From positions 372,001 to 436,000 of the forward strand of contig NZ_JAPNXS010000001.1 in the NCBI RefSeq assembly GCF_030397575.1: DNA of 64,000 bases, written 5' to 3'. Source of the stretch: Psychromonas sp. 14N.309.X.WAT.B.A12 (lineage in GTDB: Bacteria; Pseudomonadota; Gammaproteobacteria; Enterobacterales; Psychromonadaceae). Of the stretch, positions 36,217-45,321 are shown piece after piece (position 1 is the first letter of the stretch; each line of letters begins with the position of its first letter). The position numbers and the translations under genes are program-made. Below the pieces are notes generated by a model that was not told the DNA's origin, made no database searches, and saw only the letters and a list, made by a program, of their open reading frames with translations.

Positions 36217-37221
36217 ATGACGCAGTCACGCCAATCTCAAGTATCGTTATCTGATACCCCTTATTACCATTGTATTTCTCGCTGTGTTCGTCGAGCTTAT
36301 CTGTGTGGAGAAGATAAATACACGGGAAAATCATTTGAGCATAGACGCCAATGGGTTGTTGAGCGTATGCATTACCTAGCCTCTCTGTTTAATATCGACA
36401 TTTGCGCTTACGCTATCATGTCGAATCATTATCACCTTGTACTACATATCGACGAAGCGCTTAACGAAAGCTTAAGTCATGAAGAGGTTTGTGAACGTTG
36501 GTGTTTGCTTTATTCAAAACCTATACTCGTTGAACGTTGGCAATCAGAGCAAACAACCTCTGAGGCTGAAAAGAAAGCTGCATTAGCTATTATCGAAGGG
36601 TGGAGAGGGAGATTAGCGGATATCTCATGGTTTATGCGTTGTTTAAACGAATTCATTGCGCGTAAAGCCAATAAAGAAGATGAGTGCTCTGGGCGCTTTT
36701 GGGAAGGTCGATTTAAATCTCAAGCACTATTAGACGAAGATGCGCTATTAACTTGCATGGCTTATGTTGATTTGAATCCAGTGCGAGCAAAAATGAGTGT
36801 CAGTATAGAAACGTCAGAATATACATCCGCTTACGAACGCATTCATGGTGTTGCCCAACAGCAAGAAAAGCCACTAGAATACACTTTTACTAAAAAGCCC
36901 TTATTTGGCTTTGTGGGTGATGAAAGCCAACATAATGCTGAAAACAACATTCAAGGTCTTCCATTTTCATTATTAGATTATATTGAATTAGTAGATTGGA
37001 GCGGGCGAATAATAAGGGAAGATAAACGTGGTGCAATATCAAATCAACGGCCTAGGCTATTGTCAATGCTTGCTTTAGACGATGAGACTTGGTTATCACT
37101 AGCGAGTAGTTTTGGTAAAGATTATCACGGGGCAGTGGGTTCGCTAGAAGCATTAGCGGCTTATGCAAGTAACACAGGTAAACGCTGGATAGCGAGTAAG
37201 AATCAATTACGACTGCATTAA
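36217..37221 (+). CDS. REP-associated tyrosine transposase (RAYT), Y1 family
   Basis: A 334-residue Y1-transposase-like (IS200/IS605 superfamily) protein of the REP-associated group. The N-terminal PYYHCISRCVRRAYLCGED, the metal-binding HUH motif in AIMSNHYHLVLHID (residues about 66-79) and the ENEFIARKAN-type helix before the RFWEGRFKSQALLDEDALLTCMAYVDLNPVRA block are diagnostic. RAYTs are usually single, vertically kept genes that mobilise short palindromic REP sequences, not complete insertion sequences. Inverted GTGGACA-type repeats lie on both sides. It follows attC site 2 by about 110 bp in the same orientation but has no attC of its own, so it is not part of a cassette. Confidence 0.9.
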   Translation: MTQSRQSQVSLSDTPYYHCISRCVRRAYLCGEDKYTGKSFEHRRQWVVERMHYLASLFNIDICAYAIMSNHYHLVLHIDEALNESLSHEEVCERWCLLYSKPILVERWQSEQTTSEAEKKAALAIIEGWRGRLADISWFMRCLNEFIARKANKEDECSGRFWEGRFKSQALLDEDALLTCMAYVDLNPVRAKMSVSIETSEYTSAYERIHGVAQQQEKPLEYTFTKKPLFGFVGDESQHNAENNIQGLPFSLLDYIELVDWSGRIIREDKRGAISNQRPRLLSMLALDDETWLSLASSFGKDYHGAVGSLEALAAYASNTGKRWIASKNQLRLH

Positions 37222-37578
37222 CCAGTGCACTTTTTTTATTCACAACATAATAAACGCTTCATTTAGCTATCGCTAAAACTTTGCATATTTGAAAAAGCCA
37301 TTATTTGCCTTAAACACCCTCAAATTTATCTATTTTACGATTAAATAAACTATTTTCTCATTTATTTTATTTTTCACTCATAAAAATAGCTTTGTTTTTT
37401 GGTTGTATAAATAAATGGATGTCCACATATATTATAATTATGGATGTCCACATATATTATAATGTGTTGTTATAATGTAACATTAATTTAATGGTTTTTG
37501 TGCAACGCTATAAACAATTCCTAATCATTTAAAGCATCTGAGTTATAATCTTTACTCATTTTTATTCAAGAAGTTATT
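37222..37578. other. Intergenic region after the RAYT gene
   Basis: 357 bp, AT-rich and without an ORF. Its main content is the REP-like direct repeat at 37415-37463. The last 100 bp should contain the promoter of the metallopeptidase gene. Confidence 0.55.
37415..37463 (-). repeat. REP-like repeat, right copies (tandem pair)
   Basis: Two exact 24-bp copies, at 37415-37438 and 37440-37463, each starting ATGGATGTCCAC and followed by an AT-rich half (ATATATTATAAT), spaced one base apart. The first half is the inverted form of the GTGGACAGCCAT copy left of the RAYT gene. Confidence 0.9.
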
Positions 37579-38103
37579 ATGTCCAAGCCTCAAAACAACC
37601 TTAACCAACTTAAATATCTTTCTGCTTATTCACCACAAGTACAGACGCAAATTCAAACCTTATTGGATCAGGATAAGTTAGGGGATTTTTTACTTAAAAA
37701 ATATCCTAAACAACATTCTATTAATAACGATAAGTTGTTACGTGATTATGTTATGGATATTAAGAACCGTTATTTACGTAAATCATCACCACTAAGCAAA
37801 ATTACTTACGATAAAAAGATTCATGTAGTGAATAACGCGCTTGGTTTACATACCTTTGTGTCGAGAGTGCAGGGTAGTAAGTTAAAGAGTAAAAATGAAA
37901 TTCGCATTAGTGAGATGTTTAAAGTTGCACCTGAACCTTTTCTAGAAATGATCGTGGTTCATGAGTTGGCGCATATACGTGAAAAAAATCACGATAAAGC
38001 TTTTTATCAACTTTGTGAGCATATGCTGCCTGACTATCATCAGTTAGAGTTTGAGATGCGTTTGTATTTAACGCAGTTGGAACTTAAAGGTGGGATTTAT
38101 TAG
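37579..38103 (+). CDS. YgjP-like zinc metallopeptidase
   Basis: A 174-residue protein with the zinc-protease motif HELAH (within MIVVHELAHIREKNHDKAFYQLCEHMLPD, about residues 128-156). A third His (KNHDKAF) follows in the arrangement of the YgjP/DUF45 (M48-like) family. The SRVQGSKLKSKNEIRIS segment before it is the usual substrate-side strand. YgjP proteins are presumed intracellular metallohydrolases with no firmly known substrate. There is no signal peptide. It stands alone; the stop codon runs straight into the heptamer array. Confidence 0.82.
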   Translation: MSKPQNNLNQLKYLSAYSPQVQTQIQTLLDQDKLGDFLLKKYPKQHSINNDKLLRDYVMDIKNRYLRKSSPLSKITYDKKIHVVNNALGLHTFVSRVQGSKLKSKNEIRISEMFKVAPEPFLEMIVVHELAHIREKNHDKAFYQLCEHMLPDYHQLEFEMRLYLTQLELKGGIY

Positions 38104-38109
38104 GTTGGT

Positions 38110-38319
38110 AGGTGTTAGATACGAGATGCTAGGTGTAAAGTACAAGGTGCTAGATGATAGGTACAAGGTACAAGGTACAAGGTACAAGGTACTAGATGAT
38201 AGATATTAGATGCAAGGTGTAAGGTACAAGATGTTAGATACTAGATACTAGGTACTAGGTACAAGGTACTAGATGTTAGATGTAAGGTGCTAGGTACAAG
38301 GTGCTAGATGTTAGATGCC
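38110..38319. repeat. Thirty-unit heptamer array
   Basis: Exactly 30 contiguous 7-base units (210 bp) with the degenerate form A-R-R-T-R-Y-N, for example AGGTACA, AGGTACT, AGATGTT, AGATGCT, AGGTGCT. The phase is never broken from 38110 to 38319. Four adjacent AGGTACA units sit at 38159-38186. The array fills the gap between two convergent genes and codes for nothing obvious. Confidence 0.9.
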
Positions 38320-38325
38320 TCGCGA

Positions 38326-39405
38326 TTAGCTATCGTTTTTTGTTTGTAAAGCGTGTTTTAAGTGCTTCATGCCTTGATCCATTGATACTAATACTTGGTA
38401 ATTAAAGTCTTGTTTTGCGGCGTCTAGGTTAAAGTAATGGCTGGTGGATAATTGCTTTGCTACGAAGCGGGTCATGATTGGTTCATCCTGCTTACCTGTT
38501 TTTAAATACCACCATTCTAAAATAGTACCCACAAAGTAAGCGAGGCCACTTGGTACACGCGCAGTTACTTTGTTTAAATCAGCTACAGCTAAGATGTTAT
38601 TTAACATCTCGGCCATTAAAATAGGTTGGTCATTACTGATAAAGTAGGCTTTTCCTGCACAGGCTGCATTGTCTTCACTGAGTGTGACCGCCGCCATCAG
38701 GTGTGCATATACGGCATTGTCGATATAAGTGGTGTCCACTAGTTTATCTTTCTTGCCTACCAGCTTAAGTTTACCAGCTTTTGCTCTTTCGATAACACGC
38801 GGTACAAGATGTGGATCGCCTGGGCCCCAAATAAGGTGAGGTCTTAAAGCTACGGTTTTGAGTTTTCCACTGTTAGCCTCTAACACTTTTTGCTCAGCAA
38901 CTGCTTTTGATAGCCCATAGAAGTTTAAGAATTGTTTGGCGTAGGGCTGAGATTCATCGATATAGTCTTCATCTTCACCTGCAAAGGTTACACTGGGCGT
39001 GCTGGTGTAAATAAATTTGTCGATATTATGGTGATGACAGGCTGCAATGGCGTTCTCTGTACCTACTACATTTGGCTTGAAATAACTGGCTTTATCTCCC
39101 CAAACGCCGGCTTTAGAGGCAACATGAAAAACCATATCGCAACCTTGCATAGCATTGATGACAGCTTGTTTATCTTGAAGGTCACCTTTGATCACGGTGA
39201 CACCTAACTCTTTGAGGTGAGGGTAGTCACTACGGGCAAAACCAACCACTTTAATATCTGCCGCACGTAAAAAACGGCATAAAGCGGTCCCTAAGAATCC
39301 ACCTGCACCTGTGACAAACACACATTTGACTTGTGAGGCTAAAAACTTGAGTACCGTTTGTTGTTCTATCAATAGGTCAGAAAAGTTCAAGTCGGGTGTT
39401 TGCAT
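38326..39405 (-). CDS. oleD: OleD, 2-alkyl-3-oxoalkanoate reductase
   Basis: A 359-residue short-chain dehydrogenase of the 3-beta-HSD/epimerase type. It has a Rossmann NAD(P)-binding motif (VTGAGGFLGTALCRFL) and the catalytic YxxxK (YGLSKAVAE). In the olefin pathway OleD reduces the beta-keto acid from OleA to a beta-hydroxy acid. The start is the ATG at 39405, two bases after the OleC stop; the frame extends upstream to a TTG inside oleC, which is unlikely. It is the last gene of oleABCD. The heptamer array lies right after its stop. Confidence 0.88.
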   Translation of the reverse strand: MQTPDLNFSDLLIEQQTVLKFLASQVKCVFVTGAGGFLGTALCRFLRAADIKVVGFARSDYPHLKELGVTVIKGDLQDKQAVINAMQGCDMVFHVASKAGVWGDKASYFKPNVVGTENAIAACHHHNIDKFIYTSTPSVTFAGEDEDYIDESQPYAKQFLNFYGLSKAVAEQKVLEANSGKLKTVALRPHLIWGPGDPHLVPRVIERAKAGKLKLVGKKDKLVDTTYIDNAVYAHLMAAVTLSEDNAACAGKAYFISNDQPILMAEMLNNILAVADLNKVTARVPSGLAYFVGTILEWWYLKTGKQDEPIMTRFVAKQLSTSHYFNLDAAKQDFNYQVLVSMDQGMKHLKHALQTKNDS

Positions 39406-39407
39406 AG

Positions 39408-41105
39408 TTAACTCTGTTGTTGTGCCCAAATGGCTAATTTTTCGCGGAATATTTTAGCGTTGTGGCGAATATCCATAGGAAACTGCTTATGGATATAAAA
39501 TAGGTCAATCCCTTGGGTATGGCTATGCTTCTCAGCTAACTCTTGTAATTCAAAGAACAAACGGGTGTTATCTAACCTATTTTCTTTATTCACTTCGATG
39601 CAGATTGCGGGTGTTGATTTTCCGTTACGTTGAACGGTTACTAATGCACTGCGTTTGATGCTGTTATGTGTATTGAATATACGCTCACAAGGAATCGAAT
39701 AATAAGTTTTATTTGTTTGGAGGTGGTTAGAGTCAACACGATGTGCTTTTCGACCACACATCCAGAGTTTTCCTTGGTCATCAATATAACCTAAGTCACC
39801 CATACGATGTCTAATGACATCGCCATCTTTAATTTTTGCTAATTCAGTAGCACTTTCACGACGATAATAAGCAGCACTGACTTGTGGCCCTTTAACTACT
39901 ATCTCACCAATTTCAAAAGCGGGTAAGGTTAAGTCCGAATGCCAATCTTGAATAATCTCTTCATCTATATTGATAATCTTGATTTCAACATTATCAATAG
40001 CATAGCCGACACAAATACCGCCACCTTGTTCGGTAATTTGAGACGTTTTAAGCATTTGTTTACTGCCAATTTTACTGATCGGTAATGACTCTGTAGCACC
40101 ATAGGAGTTAATCACTTCTGCATTGCCAGTTAGCATTTCACTGAAACGATTTATCGCCTCTAATGAAGCCGGCGCGCCTGCCGATATCACTCGTTTTAGG
40201 CTGGGTAAACTATGTTGTTTGCTTTGACCTGATTTACCTAATACTTCTAACAATGCAGGATTCGCAAATAGGTTAGTACATTGGTATTTTTCAATGGCAG
40301 CAAAGATGAAATCTGGATTAGCTTTAATCGGCTGACTGGCATCCATATCTGGCACAATGGAAGCCATGCCTAATGCAGGGCCAAATAAAGAAAATAGTGG
40401 AAAAGTGGCTAAATCCATTTCACCGGATTTTATTTGGTAGTCGTGCTTTAGCACTTTGATTTGTGCTTCAAACATTCTATGAGTATAAACCACACCTTTT
40501 GGTGTACCTGTACTACCGCTAGTAAATAAAATCGCCGCTAGTTTATCTAATGGCAGTTCCTGCATTTTAAAACGTGCAGTACGTGGGTATTTTTTTAACA
40601 AGCTGGTCAGTTGTTTGCCGCCGGCAAGTACAGTGCCACCAACATTAATCACATGCTTAATGGTTTGTTTACCCCAAGCAAATAACAAGCGTGCTATTTG
40701 TGCCTTAGGAATGCCAATAAAGGCTTCAGGCTGCGATTCTTCAAAACATTGTTTTAAGTTTTTTATACCCATGCCTGGGTCAACTAAAATAGGTACAATA
40801 CCAGCTTTAAATAGCGCAAAGGTCAGATTAAAAAAAGCAATACTGGGTGTCACCATCAACACGGCTTTAGTGCCCGGTTTTAGTCCAAACTCGGTTAAAG
40901 CAAAAGCGATATCGTCACTTTGTTGGTGCAGTGTTTTGAAGTCTATCTCTTGATAAGTGAGGCCACTGCGTGTGCTTTTTTGTACACTTACTGCCAATTT
41001 ATCGGGGATTTTTTGTGATGCTATAACTAAGTGGCGACACAAGTTTCCTTTTGTCGCCTTAGCTTGTTTTTTAAGACTTCGTTTAGAAGGTTTGGTGTTG
41101 GCCAT
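39408..41105 (-). CDS. oleC: OleC, olefin beta-lactone synthetase
   Basis: A 565-residue member of the acyl-adenylate-forming superfamily. The phosphate-binding loop [18 protein letters not shown], the [11 protein letters not shown] motif and the late [23 protein letters not shown] hinge region are all visible. In the Ole pathway OleC uses ATP to turn the beta-hydroxy acid into a beta-lactone. The N-terminal 20 residues are very basic ([16 protein letters not shown]), unusual for OleC. The ATG follows the OleB stop with no gap (TAAATG), so translation is coupled. Confidence 0.88.
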   Translation of the reverse strand: MANTKPSKRSLKKQAKATKGNLCRHLVIASQKIPDKLAVSVQKSTRSGLTYQEIDFKTLHQQSDDIAFALTEFGLKPGTKAVLMVTPSIAFFNLTFALFKAGIVPILVDPGMGIKNLKQCFEESQPEAFIGIPKAQIARLLFAWGKQTIKHVINVGGTVLAGGKQLTSLLKKYPRTARFKMQELPLDKLAAILFTSGSTGTPKGVVYTHRMFEAQIKVLKHDYQIKSGEMDLATFPLFSLFGPALGMASIVPDMDASQPIKANPDFIFAAIEKYQCTNLFANPALLEVLGKSGQSKQHSLPSLKRVISAGAPASLEAINRFSEMLTGNAEVINSYGATESLPISKIGSKQMLKTSQITEQGGGICVGYAIDNVEIKIINIDEEIIQDWHSDLTLPAFEIGEIVVKGPQVSAAYYRRESATELAKIKDGDVIRHRMGDLGYIDDQGKLWMCGRKAHRVDSNHLQTNKTYYSIPCERIFNTHNSIKRSALVTVQRNGKSTPAICIEVNKENRLDNTRLFFELQELAEKHSHTQGIDLFYIHKQFPMDIRHNAKIFREKLAIWAQQQS

Positions 41106-41987
41106 TTATGGGTTAGTCGTCATAAACTTTTGTACAATATTAATCACTTCATTACTCGCATCTTCGAGAATGTAGTGCCCGCAGTCTGCAAATTCATGGA
41201 CATCTGCATGAGGCATTTTTTGTTTCCAAACGGCTAAGAAGTGCTTATCAAATACAAAGTCTTGCAACCCCCAGCAGATCACTGTCGGTATGTTTTGAAA
41301 ATGTTGTAAACTATGATCAATACTTTCCACTAACTTATAGTTTCGGTCTGTTTTTACTAATGGAATATCTTGCACAAAGCGTAATGTGGAGATACGGTTT
41401 TTCCAAGAGTTGAATGGTGCAACATAAGCTTCACGGATCGTTTTCGACATCGGTTTACGTTTTACACCGACATAAGAAGCGATTGAAGAGAAGGCGTTTA
41501 ATCCTCGAACTAATACGGTACCTAAATAAGTATTACGACAAATCCATAATGGAATTGGGAATTTTTTAGTCTTTGGTAGATTAAAGGCTGCAGTATTTAA
41601 TATCACTAAACGTTTAATTCTCTCTGGGTACCGAGCTGCATAGCCCATTCCAATCATGCCTCCCCAGTCGTGAACCACTAAGGTGATGTTTTGTTTGATA
41701 TCAAGATGGTCTAATAAAGACTCTAGATCATTAATACGCTGATTTAAGGTGTAATCGTAATCTTTATCTGAGGGTTTATCAGATAAACCACAACCGATGT
41801 GATCAGGCACGATACATTGGTATTGATGACTAAGTTCCGTCACTAAGTTTCGGTAGTAGAATGACCAACTTGGATTACCATGTACCATTACAACAGGCTC
41901 GCCTTTACCTTCGTTAAGGTAGTGGTATTGCTGTCCATTAAGTGTTAAAAAGTTACGTCTAAAAGGGAATAAACTATCAAAATTCAT
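41106..41987 (-). CDS. oleB: OleB, beta-lactone decarboxylase (alpha/beta hydrolase)
   Basis: A 293-residue alpha/beta-hydrolase of the haloalkane-dehalogenase type. HGNPSWSFYYRNL carries the oxyanion region, VVHDWGGMIGMGYA has Asp as the nucleophile in place of the usual Ser, and the late FADCGHYILEDA carries the catalytic His. OleB opens the beta-lactone made by OleC, giving the cis-olefin and CO2. I start at the ATG at 41987 (MNFDSLFPFRRNF), one base after the OleA stop, with GGAG upstream. A TTG six codons earlier is possible but unlikely. Confidence 0.88.
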   Translation of the reverse strand: MNFDSLFPFRRNFLTLNGQQYHYLNEGKGEPVVMVHGNPSWSFYYRNLVTELSHQYQCIVPDHIGCGLSDKPSDKDYDYTLNQRINDLESLLDHLDIKQNITLVVHDWGGMIGMGYAARYPERIKRLVILNTAAFNLPKTKKFPIPLWICRNTYLGTVLVRGLNAFSSIASYVGVKRKPMSKTIREAYVAPFNSWKNRISTLRFVQDIPLVKTDRNYKLVESIDHSLQHFQNIPTVICWGLQDFVFDKHFLAVWKQKMPHADVHEFADCGHYILEDASNEVINIVQKFMTTNP

Positions 41988-41988
41988 C

Positions 41989-43038
41989 TTACCACTCCAA
42001 TCCAAGCATCATGCAGTTTAATCCACTGCCTATTCCTAAAAAGCTGACGTTGTCGCCTTTTTGTAAAAATCCATTTTCATCGGCTAATGCTGCTGTCACA
42101 GGAAGCGATACAGTGCCCATATTGCCCAAATATTGATAAGTTGGGTACTCTTTTTCAGCTGGGATATTAAGTGCAGTTAACACTTGTTTTTGATTTGCTG
42201 AGCCTACTTGGTGACAAATCACTTTATCAACACTGTCTACTGACCATTGTTGTTGTGATAAAAAGTCTTTCCAAGTATCTAATGCTAACGCAACACCTTC
42301 TTTAAGTAGTGGTACGGCATTAGTACGCATGAACTCACGATGCAATTTAAGTCCTACTTCCTGCAGGCCCCATTTACACAGGTCATGATGCTCTGGTGCA
42401 GATAGGTGGCTTGCACCTAGTAATTTATGTTGGCGTTGATTTTTTAAAGGTAGGCTACCATCTGTAAGTAATACAGCAATCGCGCCTGAACCACCGGTTA
42501 ATGTTGCCAGTGATTGAGAAAAATTTTGGATCGTTTGGTCTGACAGCATGTTGTCGATAGTGATATCAACAATGTGGCGTGCTGATTCACAAGAAACCAC
42601 TAAGCCAGCTTTAATTTGACCAAGTTCGATACGGTTAGCAATATCTAATATGCCTGATAACACGCCCAAACATGCATTACTAATATCGTAAATAGCTGTG
42701 CTTTTATTAACCCCTAATTCAGCGGCAATACGACAAGCTGTTGCTGGCTCATGTTGGTCGCGACATACGCCGGTATAAACGACAGCACCAATATCATCAA
42801 CATTAACACCTGTTTCATCTAATGATTTTTTAGCGGCTTCGATTGCACCGTCAGAAAGACGATGGTCTTTTGGCCACCATCTTCTTTGTTCAATACCCGT
42901 TAACGCAGCAAGTTGACCTGTTGGAATGCGCAATTTTTGATACAAAGGTGCAAGTCTAGATTCTAGCTCTGTACTTGAGACCACTTCAGGGGCTAATTCA
43001 TAAGCCATACTATTGATATAAACGCGGGAATATTTCAT
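41989..43038 (-). CDS. oleA: OleA, acyl-CoA head-to-head condensing thiolase
   Basis: A 349-residue thiolase-superfamily enzyme, related to 3-oxoacyl-ACP synthase III. The nucleophile Cys123 lies in ISNACLGVLSG. Glu97 in DQHEPATACRIA lies 26 residues before it, the same spacing as Glu117 and Cys143 of Xanthomonas OleA; that Glu is what separates OleA from FabH. The His of VICHQVGSANQ completes the active site. OleA joins two acyl chains head to head to give a beta-keto acid. It is the first gene of oleABCD. In marine Gammaproteobacteria this route makes very long polyunsaturated hydrocarbons. Confidence 0.9.
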   Translation of the reverse strand: MKYSRVYINSMAYELAPEVVSSTELESRLAPLYQKLRIPTGQLAALTGIEQRRWWPKDHRLSDGAIEAAKKSLDETGVNVDDIGAVVYTGVCRDQHEPATACRIAAELGVNKSTAIYDISNACLGVLSGILDIANRIELGQIKAGLVVSCESARHIVDITIDNMLSDQTIQNFSQSLATLTGGSGAIAVLLTDGSLPLKNQRQHKLLGASHLSAPEHHDLCKWGLQEVGLKLHREFMRTNAVPLLKEGVALALDTWKDFLSQQQWSVDSVDKVICHQVGSANQKQVLTALNIPAEKEYPTYQYLGNMGTVSLPVTAALADENGFLQKGDNVSFLGIGSGLNCMMLGLEW

Positions 43039-43192
43039 TAAGCTGTAATTTTTCTCTTTAATTTTTTAAAAAGGACTTTTTAAATCAACCCTCAAACCGG
43101 AGCGCTAGATTACCGTAATTTATCCGGTTAACAAAGTCCAATAGAGGTTGTGTTTCTAATAACTACTGATTTTTTGCAAAAGCGTTTGTTTT

Positions 43193-45208
43193 TTACTCTT
43201 TTAAGGGCTTATTTTTAGCCATGTAATTGAGCCATTGACGCGGTATTTGCATCTTTTTATAGATTTTATTGGCAATGGGCAAGCTTTCATAGTTTATTCT
43301 ACTGGCTAAGATTTCAGCTAACAGAGGTGCACTACATAATCCTCTCGAACCTAAGCCGGTAATTAGATAGGCGTTGGGTAACGTAGGTAGATTTGAATGC
43401 GACACTGTGCCAGCCTGATAATCTTTCTTGAGCTGATCATAGTCTGTTAACTCACCTAAATAAGGGAAATGATCTCGGGTTGTTGTTCGCGTAGCAATAT
43501 GAGCTTGGTCATTAGTTAGAATAGTGTCTACCCAAGCTTTACCTGCGATACACTTTTTAAGTTTTTGATGATTTTCTTGTTGTTCACTTTCTCGGTAATC
43601 AATATTTTCATCATGACGTTTGAAAGTTGCGCCCATGCAATGTTCACCTTGCATTGCTGGTGTTAAATATCCTTCATGGCACAGGGGTAATTTTAACGTA
43701 GTTAAAGCGTCGTTACTTGGAACATGACTGACTTGTCCTCTTGTTGCGGACAAAGGTACTGCTCTGCATTGTTTAAACTTGAGTGTGTCCATACCAGCCG
43801 CAATTACAATGTATTGATGATTAAATGTCGATGCTTGATGTTGACCTGTAGTGACGGTGGTTAATGTCCAATTACTTGAGGTATCCGATGTTTGCAGTTC
43901 AACATTATCAACACGACGATCGCAATGTATTTGCACATTAGGATATGTCGCTAATAGTGCACTCAGGGAGTTGATTAACTCTCTTGGGCTTAACCAACCT
44001 GCATTTGGATAATATAAACTTTGGTGGCCAATATCTAAGCCTGCTAATACATCTGTTTGCTGCTCTGTTAACCATTTTACTAGCGTGCTAGGCAGTTGCG
44101 CTTGGTTGATTTTATTTAATTTCCGATGTGAAGTCTGGTCGTAAGCAAGTTGCAGCAGTCCATTAAATTGGTGAGAAAAGGGAACCTGTGAATCAATGTC
44201 TTTATAAAAATTTAATGCATACAGGTAGGCATTAGCAAATAACTGACTGAGTTCATCATGTTGCTGATTAAGCAATGGATACAATGCACCTTGTAAGTTA
44301 CCAGAAGCTCCAGAACCTAGCGTCTTATCAGCACAATATACAGTGACTTTGTTATCTCGTTTGGCAAGAGACAATGCTGTGCATAATCCTGCAATGCCAC
44401 CACCTATAATTGCCACATCGGTTTGTTGAGTTTGTGCTTTTTTAGTTTTTTCAACTTCGGTTGGCTGAACAACTCCCACTAACATTTCACGCTTTTTACC
44501 ATAGCCTTTTCGTTTTGACATGATGAAGCCGGATTCGATTAATGCGCGCCTTACAAAACCTGCTGCAGTAAAAGTTGCTAATGTGGCTTCAGGTTTACTT
44601 AAGTTAAACATTTTTTGAAACAAAACCTGATGCCACATCTCTGGATTTTTATGTGGATTAAATCCATCTAAATACCACGCATCAACAATGCCTTTTGGGT
44701 CACCAATTATGTTGTCTAGTTGCTGGTTAACATCACCAAACCATAGGTCTAGTAGTATTTGCCCATGGTTAAATGAGAGACGATGACAACCTACTAACGG
44801 TAAAGGATATTGGTCGACCAGTTGCGTTGATAGATCGGAAAATTGTCTAAACTGACTAAGAGTAGTGCGTAATGCTTCTATCTCTAAAGGATATAATTCG
44901 AAGCTGATAAAGTGTAAACGTTGTAGCTTAACTTCCTTGTTATTGGCTTTAAATTCATTGAATTTTAATGCTGTAGTGAGGAAATTAAGTCCTGAACCAA
45001 ATCCAGTCTCTGCGATACAAAATTCTTCAGAATTAGAGGCTTGCCATCTATTTAATAGATCATTGCCTGAAAAAAACACATATTCTGATTCATCTGCACC
45101 ATGGTCATTATTGAAGTAAATATCATCAAATTGTGTAGAAAATGGCTCAGACTGATCTGACCAGTCAAGTTGTGCATGGTTAATTATATTGTTTTTGTCT
45201 TGAGACAA
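43193..45208 (-). CDS. mnmC: MnmC, bifunctional tRNA U34 modification enzyme
   Basis: A 671-residue two-domain protein that completes mnm5s2U34 in the wobble position of several tRNAs. The N-terminal third (to about residue 245) is a SAM-dependent methyltransferase with the FCIAETGFGSGLNFL motif and the DAWYLDGFNPHKNPEMW block. The C-terminal two thirds is a FAD-dependent oxidase with VAIIGGGIAGLCTALSLAKR near residue 265 that removes the carboxymethyl group. Length matches E. coli MnmC (668). It is encoded alone, divergent from fabB. Confidence 0.93.
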   Translation of the reverse strand: MSQDKNNIINHAQLDWSDQSEPFSTQFDDIYFNNDHGADESEYVFFSGNDLLNRWQASNSEEFCIAETGFGSGLNFLTTALKFNEFKANNKEVKLQRLHFISFELYPLEIEALRTTLSQFRQFSDLSTQLVDQYPLPLVGCHRLSFNHGQILLDLWFGDVNQQLDNIIGDPKGIVDAWYLDGFNPHKNPEMWHQVLFQKMFNLSKPEATLATFTAAGFVRRALIESGFIMSKRKGYGKKREMLVGVVQPTEVEKTKKAQTQQTDVAIIGGGIAGLCTALSLAKRDNKVTVYCADKTLGSGASGNLQGALYPLLNQQHDELSQLFANAYLYALNFYKDIDSQVPFSHQFNGLLQLAYDQTSHRKLNKINQAQLPSTLVKWLTEQQTDVLAGLDIGHQSLYYPNAGWLSPRELINSLSALLATYPNVQIHCDRRVDNVELQTSDTSSNWTLTTVTTGQHQASTFNHQYIVIAAGMDTLKFKQCRAVPLSATRGQVSHVPSNDALTTLKLPLCHEGYLTPAMQGEHCMGATFKRHDENIDYRESEQQENHQKLKKCIAGKAWVDTILTNDQAHIATRTTTRDHFPYLGELTDYDQLKKDYQAGTVSHSNLPTLPNAYLITGLGSRGLCSAPLLAEILASRINYESLPIANKIYKKMQIPRQWLNYMAKNKPLKE

Positions 45209-45321
45209 GTTATATTCCTTGTATATTAGATCATAATTTAGAGCAGTCAGGTTGATTTAGGATAAATCACTTCACACTTGATGATCATATAATTAGTCCC
45301 TCAAGCAATAAAGGCTTAATA

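Noticed and set aside
36217-37221. Complete IS200/IS605 insertion sequence
   Set aside because: No tnpB and no subterminal hairpins of that family; motif layout and flanking short palindromes fit a domesticated RAYT gene.
38110-38319. Possible CRISPR array
   Set aside because: The period is 7 bp with no spacers or long repeats, and no cas genes are nearby.
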